From contig MU270033.1 in NCBI GenBank assembly GCA_021432635.1, positions 793,272 through 857,271 on the forward strand: a DNA stretch of 64,000 nucleotides. Reading direction: 5' to 3'. The position numbers and the translations under genes are program-made. Shown one piece after another: positions 32,905 to 44,104 of the stretch. This DNA comes from Thozetella sp. PMI_491. Its lineage: Eukaryota > Ascomycota > Sordariomycetes > Chaetosphaeriales > Chaetosphaeriaceae. The notes beneath the pieces are model-generated. The model searched no databases, was not told the origin of the DNA, and saw only the letters and a list, made by a program, of their open reading frames with translations. Position 1 is the first letter of the stretch, and every line of letters begins with the position of its first letter.

Positions 32905-33863
32905 GGAACCCAAGAATAAACATAGGTTAGCCGAATAATTGTCCAAACAACCCAACTAGGCAGCCAAATGGCCACAATCGCATTGATTCACCATGGACAC
33001 CACCGTAAAAGGTTCGCTTGATGCCTTAAACCAAGACCTGCAGTCACAATGTGCCAGAATAGACCTAGGTCATGATATCGCTCAGGAGCGGGCATAGGCT
33101 TGGTAAATCAAAGGCCAATCGACAATGGCGTCGCATGCTTAAGGTACTTGTTTCCACTAAACCGTATGGAGTACTTAAAGTCCTTCAACTTGATCCATCT
33201 CGATTGCGTCTCGCACCCTTCGACGGTGAATCCGTATTCTTATTGCATGAAGAACCGCAGCCCTCAATGTTGGGTGCAGGTTCCAAAGCATAGACTAGCG
33301 GGCTTTATTGAGCCATTGGTCAGCCCTTTTACTTAATGCGCGTGGCTAGAGCACATGGGGGAGGGAATCTTGTGTCACGCCACCAAGATCCCCTCCGGAA
33401 GTAGTCTGGGCCGGAGGTATTGATGCCCTCGCTGGGAACATGGAGTTGGGTAAACAACGCGTTTCATTCTGAATAGAGAAACTGGAGAGCCTAGCCGCGG
33501 GGACTGACCTCAGCGGCAAGGCCACTGAAGCTTGTGGGAGAGCCCTTGCTGCATTCCAGCAATCTCTCTGGGAGAAGAAAAAGATCTTATTGTAATGGCA
33601 GGACCCAGCCCGATTCCTCGCCGCAACAACGGGTTAAGCGCAGCGCGGGACGTTGGTGGTGCTAATTTGTCAATTCGCTGCCATCCATTACTATTGAAAT
33701 TAAATTACTGGTGAATTTCCCGCCTCATCTGCGGAGATGTAGAACAGACATTAACTTGAGGTAAATCGTGGCAAAAGACAACTAAATCCCAAGACGACAT
33801 GGGGCGTGGCCGATATCGCCAAAGTGCGATGAAAAGCCCGCCAAGCAAGTGCGCCGCATACGC
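32905..33863. other. Gene-free interval
   Basis: The 3' flank of the transporter relic and, on the other strand, of the copper radical oxidase gene. No supported feature. Confidence 0.45.
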
Positions 33864-36800
33864 CTACAACGTACCAACACCTGGTGTGATGAAGTCGGAA
33901 TACGCCGGCCAGTTACCCAAGGCTGCGGGATCACCTCCGATGCGCACAAAGACAGCAATGGCTGGCACGCCGCCATCGAGGACGTGGAGTTGATACCATC
34001 CCGGTGGGCAGATGTGCGCATTCGGCGGGGCCGTAACCGTGCAGCTGAGACCGTTGCACGAGAAAGCGGGCATTAGAGTCCTGGCACCCATAGAATTGCC
34101 ATGGGTGCTGCCCACCGCGCCCAGCAGCGTGACCGAGATGCCGCCGGCATTCACAGATGGGCCACCGAGAGTAAAAGTGTATGTTTGCCCATAGGCCCAG
34201 TCTCTCTGAGCCTCGGCGATGGTGTAGCTCGGGCGGGGCTTGCCATTGAGCAGATAGGGAGGCACGAAGACCTCCACGCGATATTCTTCGGGGTTCACGC
34301 CGTCTTCCGGATCCGAGCCGGAAATGAGAACACGACCGTCCAGCAAGGTAATAGCCTCAGAGTGGTAAAGGCGGGCCACGGTTGTGTTCGCCATAACGGT
34401 GATACGGGAGCCAATTGGCTTGCTCGGGTCGTATAGAAGCGCGTTCAGATTCGGACCGGTCGCCAAGCCAAAGCCAGCCACGCCGTGATGCGCCCCATTA
34501 GCGATGAGGTACGTTCCATCGGGGAGTGGAGCGATGCAGGGCATCACACGGAACGAAGGCAGCCGCTCCAGCGTCCACGTGGGATTCTCAGCCTCGGGCG
34601 TGGTTAGGACGCAGTTGTCCAGTGCATTAGCCACACCAAGAGTAGAGCCGCCGCAGATGAGGATCTCCAGAGGGTCTGTGTAAGGTGCATGCTGCGGAAG
34701 AGGCACGGCCGCCCCCTCCATGGGGTACGTTCGGCCGGCGGTGTCGTCATTGACAGCGCCTGTCATGTTGGGCAGGATCTTGACCGTCTCGAAGGTTGAC
34801 TGGTCTAGAATGCGGGCTTCGTTCCAGTAGGCTACAAAGATGCCGCCACCTGGGAGGATGCACACAAATGGGTAGAGGTTGTTCGGATTAGTCCGCTCAA
34901 GCCAGTCCATGTAGAGTGGAGCGGTCCCGGTAGGGGGCAGGATCTCGATCGAAGGCACGGCAGCCGAATTCGAGCCCACCTCACCACCTATAACCATAAC
35001 GGAGCCGTTGGAGAGCACCATAGCGCTCGGGTACCAACGCCCGACTTGCAGCGTGAGCTCGTCCACGTTCTCTTGCCAGTCGTGCGTTCCCCACACGCCG
35101 GGAGAGCCATCCGGCCAATACAACCGGCAACTACATCATCGTGAGTTAGTGAACAGGGGAATTGTACAGGCCCACCGAGTACACTGTACTTGGGCGGTGC
35201 TAAAAAGGGCTAACTTACCCAAAGGTAGATTCTCCAGACCACCCGCCCACGTTCAACTGGCGGCCGCCAAGGTCAGGAAGGACAATGCCAGCCGAACAAA
35301 ATACATCCGTCTTCACGTGCAATGGTCTCCATGCTTCTGCAAAGTTGTCCAAGACCGACAGATCGAGCTCGTAGGCACCGGTTTCGTTGGCCGGGCCGGT
35401 TCCCCACTTCGACAAGAAGCTTACTTTGCCCGTGACCGATTGGATGGTCATTAACGGTACCGTCACGCCTCCGATGAGGAATTGGTACTCGCCAGCCGCC
35501 GTGCCTTGGGCATACGTAAACGAGTGCAGCGGCGTGCCCGTCCAGAAGTACGTGCTTAGCAAGCTCCCACCGCCGCAGTACGCCGAGGCATTGCCGGCGC
35601 AGATGACATTGCACTGCGAATCAGCCACCTTCTGGGCGCCGGCCGTAGCCACATCGCCCGGATCGCCGCAGTAGCATTCATCGCCATACTCGAGGCCGGC
35701 GGCCATATAACCATACGCGGCACACTTGTCCAGGCACATCAGCGGGGTCATGACGTTGGGGAAGAACAGTTGCCAGAAGAAAGTTCGCTGGCCGTTGATG
35801 GCGTCCTGGATGCAGCCCTGGTATGTCCAATTGGCATTGCCGGGCCAGGCGGCTGGCGGCTGGAAGATGGCAGGGGTACCATTGGCGTAGATGCTCAGGC
35901 GGTTGCCGGCGCCGCAGTCCTCGTTTGCGTTGCCCGGACAAGGCGTGCTGCAGTCGGAATCTACAGTCTTGGCGCCTCCGTTGTAGATTGCATTTCCGCA
36001 GAAACACTGCACGCCATATTCAGTGCCCGAGATGGAGTAACCGGCGGCTGCACATTTCTGGGCGCAGCCCTCTTGGGTGTTGGTCTGGCTGTCTGGCTGC
36101 TGGACCTGGAGAATGCGTCCGTTGAGGCCATCGATCCAGCAGCCTTGGTACGTCCAGCCGGCAGGCATACCGGTCGGGACCGAGACTACAGTGCTTGCGG
36201 TGGAGCTACTGCCCGCTCCTACCGACGACGACGGCTGCGTCGCACCATTGCTGCTGTAGACTGACAGGCGGTTCCCGGCGCCGCATAGCTCGGTCCCGTT
36301 TCCGGCGCACGTGAAACTGCAGTCAGTGGCCGGGGCAGCTACCGAGCCTTGCGAGAATGAATTGCCGCAGTAGCACTCACGGGCGTACTCGACACCGAAA
36401 TACATATAGCCGCTGCAGAATGTCGCACACGACTCTAGAGTCATGGTGTCGGCAGCAAAGGTCTTGGAGCTCAACGCTCGGGCGTTGGTGCCCTCCGTCT
36501 GGCAGCCATACCAGGTCCATACGCTGTCGACTGTGCCCGGCTGATAGGGGGTGGCCGGGGTACTTGGCGTGGTGACAGCAGTTGATATGCCGGAAGCTAC
36601 GCTCTGAGTGCTCGACTGTGTGCTGCCGCTCACCGTCCAGGGGAGAGAGTATTCCATCTTGTAGTCGTACAGATCCAGAAGGCTGGGTCCACCGCATATC
36701 TCGCTGGAATTTCCGTTGCAAACCATGGTACAGCCGCTGCTTGCTAGTGCTCCACCGTTTTTGATGGCGTTATCGCAGTCTAGACAGAAGCTATTAGTTG

Positions 36801-37672
36801 GCGAGGTAGACTTGCTCCGGGAAGCTCACTTACAACATTGACTAGCATACTCGACACCGGCAAGAATGTAGCCCGCTTGCTGGCATGCAGCAACGCAAAG
36901 AGCTACCGTCATTGCGCTGCCCGCAATGGTGGCGCCCGGAACGGCGTAGGTGAGCGCCCGCCCTGTAGTCCCCTCCCTATAAAGAAGGTAAGCTGGAGGG
37001 AAATTTGTCTCAGACGGTCACATGAGCCCATACGAGATACAGCCAACATAGTCCCATCCACCAACGCCCGGGTTGGTCTGTGGTCCGACTGGTGCGGAGC
37101 TATAGTATAGGCTTAGTACCCCAGATCCACCACACGCCTCGCTCGAGTTTCCCGTGCAGGGAGCGTTGCAAGAGGAGGCAGTTGTATTCACAGCACCAGT
37201 TTTCAGAGAGCTACCGCAGTCTAGTAGACTTTATTAGTGAGGCCATCTGAATGCTCCAGATAGGGAGATACTTACAGCATTCTTGGTAGTACTCAACGCC
37301 GGCATACTGATAGCCACGGACCCCACAGAATGCGACGCATGACTCGACGGTCATGCCCGTGTTGTTGGTGTATCCCGCCGCATCAAGGGTTCTCCCAACG
37401 TCGCTACGGTCAATTCAGCATCCCATGTTAATCAGCTAGCCGTCCTTATAAGGTGTCTTACGTCCAGCATCCTTGGTACGCCCATGCTCCGCCAAGATCT
37501 GTCGGGATCACAGTTGCTCTCCTGGTGATCTCAGCCGCCAAGGACGCGGAGACCTGCACTTGGTTAAATACAGATCCTACCACAGATTTCCCAGCGCAAG
37601 GATCGTGCATAGATGGCTTACCAGGGCAGAGCAAACAAGCAATCGACGCAGCATGAATCGTGGCCCGTCCAT
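33864..37672 (-). CDS. Copper radical oxidase (glyoxal oxidase-like) with five WSC domains
   Basis: A secreted oxidase that would oxidise simple aldehydes or alcohols with release of H2O2. The model has seven exons and roughly 1,140 residues. A signal peptide (LRRLLVCSALVSASLAAE) joins across an intron near 37590. Five WSC carbohydrate-binding modules follow, opening WAYQGCW, WDYVGCI, WTWYGCQ, WTYQGCW and WTYQGCI, each with an ECYCG/QCFCG-type core and a CxG closing motif. Ser/Thr-rich linkers flank modules 3 and 4. The catalytic half has all radical-copper residues in order: Cys in DVFCSAGIVLPD (cross-link), Tyr in GRWYPSAMV, the Tyr-His pair in ARLYHSEAI, and His in STHGNSMGAR. It ends with the C-terminal DUF1929 beta domain. 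The last intron lies between FG and RLYWPDG. Intact by inspection. WSC arrays anchor such enzymes to cell wall or plant polysaccharide; substrate preference cannot be read. Confidence 0.94.
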
Positions 37673-38506
37673 TGTGAAACAGCGCAAAACCGTGGTAACA
37701 GGCTGCGGTGCGTCCAGAAAAAAAAACAGCGGTTAACCCGATTCACGCATGGATGCTACGGAATGGCAAGACAGTTTGCGGACAAGACAGGGAGCTGAAC
37801 TTATACAGCGTTACGGCGTCCACGATGGCGCGGCTACGCTTTCCGGGGTTACTGTACACATAGAGGGCTGCGTCGAGGGCCGACGCGTGTCATTAATTTC
37901 CGACGTTCCTATTGGTATAGTCGAGTCGCGGTGTGGAAATTGGTGGACGTTGGCGGTCGATAAGTGTGCTAAGATAGCAGCTGGTGCGTGCAGCTCTAGT
38001 GGCGCCACTCCCGGAGGAGAAGGTGGGTCGATATTGGTCCCTCGACGCAGCAGAGCCCCTGGCCGTCCCCAATGCAGCCCCGATACAGCCAGAAGAGGCC
38101 GATGGAGCCCAATGGCAGAAATCCCGCACGCCCATCGGTTCTCGTATTGAGCGGCGCTATTCTCAGCCGCTGCGGCCGTCTTAACTTTCTTATTTGTCGA
38201 GCCCGGTTGTCCCTGTCTTGACCTGCAGCATGGCGCCACACCCGCGATCCGCGACGACGATATCGAGGACGTGATGGCGCTTCGAGCACCCCCATCCCCC
38301 AGCTTCGTGGCGGCGGCTCTAGCGAGGCAATCACCACTTAATATCCAGCGACTGCAGCATCGAAGTTGCGGCGCTGCTGAAGATACTTATCAGGGCACTT
38401 CCGGTCACAGTTTCCGGGCTCAGCAAGGCTCGGTGTCCTCAGAGACCACCGCCACGGCTGCATGCCCGTGCGTAACACTGCGCTAGCGCTGACCTCGTGT
38501 CCAAGT

Positions 38507-38523
38507 AAAAAAAGGGGGGGGGG
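38507..38523. repeat. A7G10 homopolymer tract
   Basis: Seven A followed by ten G bases. Direct observation; likely slippage-prone. No function inferred. Confidence 0.9.
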
Positions 38524-40053
38524 CGGCTGCATCGCTGCCGGGCCATCTCCGCGAGGGCTGTCCGGACGCTCTCCCCTGAAGTCGTCGGGCGAATAGCTAG
38601 GCTGCAGAGCGATCTGCCAAACTGATGTCAAAAAGAGGTCCCGAATAGACGGATTGCCAAGCTGCCAAGGCCGCCGCACTGCACGCAACACTGGCGTTCC
38701 GCTCCTTGGCAACGCTGTTTTGCGGGGGGCGATGTGGGGCGGCATGGCACTAGTAGGCGCTGTACCGCCACTTTTTTAGGGGTCCTGCTGTGCCTGGCAA
38801 ACCTGGTTCCAACTGCCGCCGGCATCACTACCGCGTGCTGGGCGACCCGGTGAGGCCCAAGCCCACCCCCTGCTTGCCCCTGGATATACAAGCTAAGGCG
38901 GTGACATCCCTACGGCAGGGTGGGAGAAAAAAAATAAAAAATTCGACAACATCATGCAGCAATTTCCACCGTCCTGGTCACCCCTCTCCAGCTCCGAATC
39001 CCGACTACGGCTGGGCTGTTTTCCAAGTTTAGTCGACAGATATACCTGTGCTGAGTCAGACTTGCGTAGGATTGGGATGTACGATAAGGTACGAAAAGTG
39101 AGCCAGGTCGAAGCATTCGCTTTTGGGCAAAGGGGATCGCGTCCAGCGGTGCATCACTCCGTTGACTCCCTTGGGCATCAAGGACGTGCATCATAATACC
39201 CAACCGCTGCCGACTGTCTTAGCCTAAACTCTGTTCTCCGCAACGACGAATCCATCATGTGATTTGCTGCTGTTTGTTGCACCGCCCCTGGACCACCAGT
39301 TATTGGGGCTGCACTCTTCGACCTTGGCATTGCCCCCCTATTCCGCAGACTACCTTCTTAATAACCTCGCACACGCCTTCCAAACTAACTAGAGGTTTAT
39401 GCTCCACGGAATTGTCTTTCAATAACTCCCCTCAGGAACTACTGCTACTGCGCCGTCTTTTGTGTTCTCGATGAAGCTTTCGAAGGGCAACTACCAAGGG
39501 AATGTGATGGGTTGGTGTCGCTGCTACACTGATTTATTGTAGCCTAAGGCTGCGATGACTCAACCCCATTCAAGTACGTGGCGACTCGTCTAGCACTTCA
39601 GTAGCCGACTCGGCTGGGTGACAGGCAATGGGGTAGGCCAGATTTGGCGGTGAGCCCAAGACATGCATCTAAACCGTCTCCTGGGTCCTGTTCCTGGGCT
39701 TGCCGTGTCGCAACTTCCGACTGACCGAGTGTGGCTGTGGCGGCAGCTCCCGGACTCGGGAGCAAGATTGTCCCGCTTTCTACATGCTTGGTCATTTGTC
39801 CCTCTTTCTGGTGTTGCCCTAAGCCGGCGACGATCCATGAGGCATTTTCTGGACTTCTATAGCGTAACGCGAATGTGAAAAAATCCCCTCCCCCCCCCCT
39901 ATAAGCCTATGATACGAAGGCACCAAGGCAACCAATACCGTGGTTTAGAGTTGACCGCTCGATAAATGCACCAGCGGCTCAAAGCGTTATTTCCCTTAAA
40001 TAGACGAAAGCTCTCCTAGGGTCCTCCTCCCTCCACTCGTAGTACGAACCTGG

Positions 40054-40102
40054 TATAAAAGCCTCTACCTCAGGAATTCCACGTTGTTTCTCTTTTTTTT
40101 TT
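40054..40102 (+). promoter_or_regulatory. TATA box and pyrimidine tract of the Fet4-like gene
   Basis: TATAAAA at 40054-40060 is followed at 40088-40102 by a TCTC-T10 pyrimidine tract, a common arrangement upstream of transcription starts in filamentous fungi. The distance to the preferred ATG (40468) implies a leader of roughly 350 nt. Assigned by position only. Confidence 0.45.
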
Positions 40103-40467
40103 AAGCATTAGTTATCGATTTACCACATTTAAACCATCATACAATTTCCGTGGCACTATCTCCTTGGAAAGTTTCGCATAGCATCCATTCAACCGACTTC
40201 GAGGACGGCTTCGTACCGTCTCAACGTAAATGACGACACTACAAACTCCAGCATCGTGCCGCAAGTCATCTGCTCATCACTCTTCTCCAAATTTCTGCAG
40301 AATCAGTGTGACAACCTAATGCTTGACCTCGAGCCTGGAATGAAAATACGCATCTCTCTGAACGCTTGGGAAAGTAGTCAAGTATAGAGAGTATGGGCTG
40401 CTCTGCACATTCCCTGACGTTAGCAGAACTGATGGGCCCTCATTTTAAACTTACAGTTTTAGCCAAG

Positions 40468-41970
40468 ATGACTGTCGCCCGCAAGACTTTCGCGAACAAG
40501 CTCTTCCGGGCTCTTTGTTCCCCGGGTGCTAGGGCAGATATTGAGGAAACTGCCCCTACTCAACGGGTTCTCGAGACTTCCAATCACGCGAATGAAGGTT
40601 CTGACACAAACGATACCGGTTTCGCCATTAAGCTCAAGAAACGTCGCTTGGATCGATGGCTCGATGTCCTTGTGCACGCTTCCGGCTCGGAGCCCATCTT
40701 CCTTCTCATCCTCGCAGGCCTGCTGGCCTGGGCATTTCTTGGGGTCACGTACGGTAGCTCGACGAGCTGGGCAATCATCATCTCGGACGTCCAGGCGATT
40801 GTGAGCTACTTTTTTGACTCGCTCCTCATGCGCCAGCAGTTGAACAGCTACGACAGATTCATCCGCGTGGCAGCGGGACTTCGCTCGCGTTCTCTCACTC
40901 ACCGTCGGATGCTCTCCGAGATCATGACACGAGAGGAGTACCGAGTCGTGGAAATGGTCTGGATGGGAAGTTCTGAGGGAGCCGAGGGCGGCGCCGAACT
41001 TCCCCGAAAAACTCTGGTCGGCCGGGTCTCAGCACACGCGGCCAGGGTCATGGGCCACATCGTGACGGTGGTCCTTTTCTGGGCAGGAATCTTTGTCTGG
41101 CTCGGGTTTGGGCAATCCATGGGCTGGAGCGACGAGTGGCAGCTCTACATCAACTCGGCAACGTCAGCGCTCATGGTCTTCATCTTCGCCTTTCTCGCAA
41201 ACATTCGCGAGCATCACCACTACTACATGGAAAAATGCGTCGAGTTGATCTTCGAGGTAGACTCTGCCGTCGAAGTCAGGCTGCGGTCCATCACAGGCGA
41301 TGCTATGCCTAACCTGCCCGTCATCATCCCTGCACCTCGAGTAAACAAGGTCCAGCGGATTATATTCTACTACGCCGACGTCGTCGGTACGCTAGTAGGC
41401 ATCGCTTTGCTGATCATTGTAATGGTGGCTTGGGTGTCCATCGGGCCCGTGATGGAGTTTAACTCGAATTGGTGGCTGCTGATCGGGACCTACGCGGGAC
41501 TCGTTGGGCTGAATGACGGGTTTGTGCTGCGAAATGTGCAGGCCCGGCTCAGCGAGTACGAAGACATGGCGTTTGATCAGGTGAGCGCTGAGGATGCTAG
41601 CATATTTGTCGATATGGGCATCCCAGATCCAAAGGTGGCGCATACGGAGGTTAACTCGATCAACTACCGACTCTCGAGGACTATGGGCGCCGTATGTGCG
41701 AGCGAAGCTACCGTCATCTTTGGCATCTTTCTCATATTTGGGCTCATCACCGCTGCAAGTATCATGAGGTGGACCACTACCGGGCAACTGATCTGCAACA
41801 TCCCGCCTAGCATCATCGAGTCGTTCTTCATGATGATCCTAATTGTTGGACACAACATAGGAGATGTTCGGCGACGGGTCGACTTCCAGAATATGTACCT
41901 GCGTCGGCTCCGGCTTTTGGCCTGCGTGAATAACCTTCAGACTAATCTTCAGGATGGCAAGCTACAGTGA
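40468..41970 (+). CDS. Low-affinity iron/zinc permease, Fet4-like
   Basis: A plasma-membrane divalent metal transporter of the Fet4 family (Pfam iron permease group), which in yeast carries Fe(II), Zn and Cu with low affinity. This is a single-exon gene of 500 residues from the ATG at 40468, which has good context (AAGATGA) and begins just before FRALCSPGAR, the usual family start. In-frame ATGs at 40393 and 40432 would add up to 25 residues. Family blocks seen: RLDRWLDVLVHASGSEPIFL, LAWAFLG, VSYFFDSLLMRQQL, the WxxE-like GWSDEWQLYINSATSA, FANIREHHH-like AFLANIREHHHYY, and in the second half a repeat of the same pattern ending IGDVRRRVDFQNMYLRRL. Eight or nine helices. No damage is visible. 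Regulation by metal or oxygen is likely in general, but no operator is identified here. Confidence 0.92.
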   Translation: MTVARKTFANKLFRALCSPGARADIEETAPTQRVLETSNHANEGSDTNDTGFAIKLKKRRLDRWLDVLVHASGSEPIFLLILAGLLAWAFLGVTYGSSTSWAIIISDVQAIVSYFFDSLLMRQQLNSYDRFIRVAAGLRSRSLTHRRMLSEIMTREEYRVVEMVWMGSSEGAEGGAELPRKTLVGRVSAHAARVMGHIVTVVLFWAGIFVWLGFGQSMGWSDEWQLYINSATSALMVFIFAFLANIREHHHYYMEKCVELIFEVDSAVEVRLRSITGDAMPNLPVIIPAPRVNKVQRIIFYYADVVGTLVGIALLIIVMVAWVSIGPVMEFNSNWWLLIGTYAGLVGLNDGFVLRNVQARLSEYEDMAFDQVSAEDASIFVDMGIPDPKVAHTEVNSINYRLSRTMGAVCASEATVIFGIFLIFGLITAASIMRWTTTGQLICNIPPSIIESFFMMILIVGHNIGDVRRRVDFQNMYLRRLRLLACVNNLQTNLQDGKLQ

Positions 41971-42760
41971 GGGTTAGGCGTCTCCCCTCGTGCACCACAA
42001 GAAGGAGAAGAGCGGCGTTCGGGCGTACAATGCCTTAAGTGGTATTCTGATACTTCTATTGGAAACAAATTAGTTTGGACAGCCGCGTAGATTTTATTAG
42101 AAAAGCAAAACCTCGAAAGGAAGTGCACTCGTTCCCTGTGGGGTTTGATCATGCATCCCTATTGGTCACTTGATTGCGCAAAATTAAGCTCATCAGAGAA
42201 TAAGGGAACTCACGATAAGGGGCAGGACAAGCCACCCACCCCTACGCGTGACGGAAGGCTGCGGATCAATTTCGGCAGCTACCTCTCCCCTTCGGTTGAA
42301 ATTGAAATTTTAATATTTCTTTTACAGTTTTACTATGCAGGGCGCTTCGGTATCCTCCGTGTCTTGGATTATGTTCGGTCTAGTGGTGCGCCACATAAAG
42401 CTTGGTCTCTGATGGCATGCTTTTGCTCCGAGGGGGGAAAGCATGAACGGGCTTGGCAAGTGCTAGCTTTCTTGAAGCGGAAAAGATACGCAAGATGCTT
42501 CGAGCCTCCCCAGGGCTAATATGGGCCTTCGGGCGACAAAGAAGCCAAGATCTAAAGTGCGACACCCTTTCCCTCTTCACGCGAGGGACATCTGCGTCAC
42601 GACGGTCGACGTCAAGATCTAGAGCGGGTAAGAATGCAAGGGGTTGACCGAGATCCGCCACTGGAATGCTCCCTTGCTTTTGCTGCAGGATGTAAAACCC
42701 TCCGACTCGGAACCCCGAAGATCCCCAATCCACGCATTTTGCATCGGCCGAGCTTTCGCC
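41971..42760. other. Gene-free interval
   Basis: The 3' flank of the Fet4-like gene and the promoter of the Pth11-like gene. A 124-codon frame at 42145-42519 has no recognisable feature. Confidence 0.45.
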
Positions 42761-44104
42761 ATGTCGGACACGCCAGAGAATGGAGTCTCCAACTTTTCGT
42801 TATGGCACCTCCCCGAGGGGTCCAAAGGGCCGACGATTCGCGACTTGAACATAGCCATGGTCATTATGTCGTCTATCGTCGTTTTTACGAGGTTGTATAT
42901 CCGAGCCTTTATGATCAAGGCACTGGGGTGGGATGATCTTCTTGCCACCATCGCCCTCGTGAGCACGACGCAGACTAGATCCGCCTCGGACAGCAGTTGA
43001 CGCGCTCCCAGGCTTTAGTAGCGACCCTTTCCTCCATGGAAATGAGAGCGGTAGGGGTCGGTAGCGGAACGCACATGGAACAGATCCCTCCCGAGCGCAT
43101 TCCGACCTTTTTCTCCGTGGGGTTTCCCCTCGTCCTTTGTGCAGGAAGAGCGCCGTTAACCGGAGGTGCAGTACCTGGTAACTGTTCAAATGCTGTTCTT
43201 CTTGGCTACCGGTACCGTCCGGCTGTCTATTGTTTCCTTTTACCCGCGCTTGAACAATGAGAGTAAGTAGTCATCTGCGGAATATGAATAAATTGATATT
43301 CGGTTAACAAGCCTTAGGAAAATTTCTTCGATGTGTTTGGGCAGTTGCCTCCTGCATCGTCGCGATCACTCTGATCTGTGTTTTCTTCTTACTCTTCGAG
43401 TGCAAGCATGTCCCGTAAGTTTCTGGATATGCTCAAGTGTGCCTCGAACGAATCTATGCTTACCATATACCCTGTCGTGTGCTGCAACAGAGATCTCTGG
43501 GACATTACCGCCGCAAATCGGCAATGTCTTGACAAATCCAAGGAAGCACCCATGATGTGGACTCACGGAGCCGTTGGAATCGCTCTCGATCTCTGCATGG
43601 TTGCCATGCCGGTTTGGGTCATCTACTCCAACATGACACTGTCGACGAGAATGTTCCAGGTCGCGCTAGTGTTCAGCGTCGGACTCTTTGCCGTTACTGC
43701 CGGCATTGTGCGTCTCATAATTATCGTGAACACGGATTTCACGACAGATACGTCAGTTCCTGTTGCCCCTGCCTACCACTCCCCGTTCTTTCCGATATTG
43801 CTACGGCGGTATTCTAAATGAAAACCGTAGGACTTATAAAATGGCGCGTGTGGCACCCTGGTCCGCCCTAGAGCCTCATATTGGCCTTTGGACGGGTTCG
43901 TTCCCAGCTCTTCAGCCCGTGATCCGGCTCATCAGCTTCAAGCTCGGCTTGCGTAGCACTTTGAGCAGCACTCACACCTCGCGTCTGACCGGCATGTCCA
44001 GTCTGAACACAATGACCACAACGTTCAGTAACGCAACATTCAGTGATCGGTCTGGCAGGTCGGCTAGTTTACCGTACAGCACCAAGGATGCATTGGATTT
44101 TTAG
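42761..44104 (+). CDS. Pth11-like seven-helix membrane receptor (fungal rhodopsin-like domain)
   Basis: Six exons (42761-42958, 43012-43116, 43166-43262, 43318-43414, 43491-43751, 43831-44104) give 343 residues. Seven membrane segments can be traced, beginning [20 protein letters not shown] with the family's R-x-Y/F-R, then [24 protein letters not shown] (conserved [10 protein letters not shown] follows), a Cys-containing loop with the QC of AANRQCLDK, the helix [15 protein letters not shown], and [17 protein letters not shown]. The last cytoplasmic turn reads [20 protein letters not shown], strongly diagnostic. The C-terminal tail of about 60 residues is Ser/Thr-rich. There is no CFEM domain at the N-terminus, so it belongs to the CFEM-less majority of Pth11-like proteins. 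In Magnaporthe the founding member acts in surface sensing. The ligand is unknown. Confidence 0.9.

Larger units (their letters stand above)
37673..40467. other. Long gene-poor interval with homopolymer tracts
   Basis: About 2.8 kb with no supported gene. It contains an A7G10 tract at 38507-38523 and a C10 tract at 39890-39899. The last 500 bp are the Fet4-like promoter with a TATA box and a T-rich tract. Frames of 70-140 codons on both strands overlap each other and lack recognisable features. Confidence 0.45.

Noticed and set aside
35770..36264. Long plus-strand frames inside the copper radical oxidase gene
   Set aside because: They are antisense shadows of the GC-rich WSC coding sequence.
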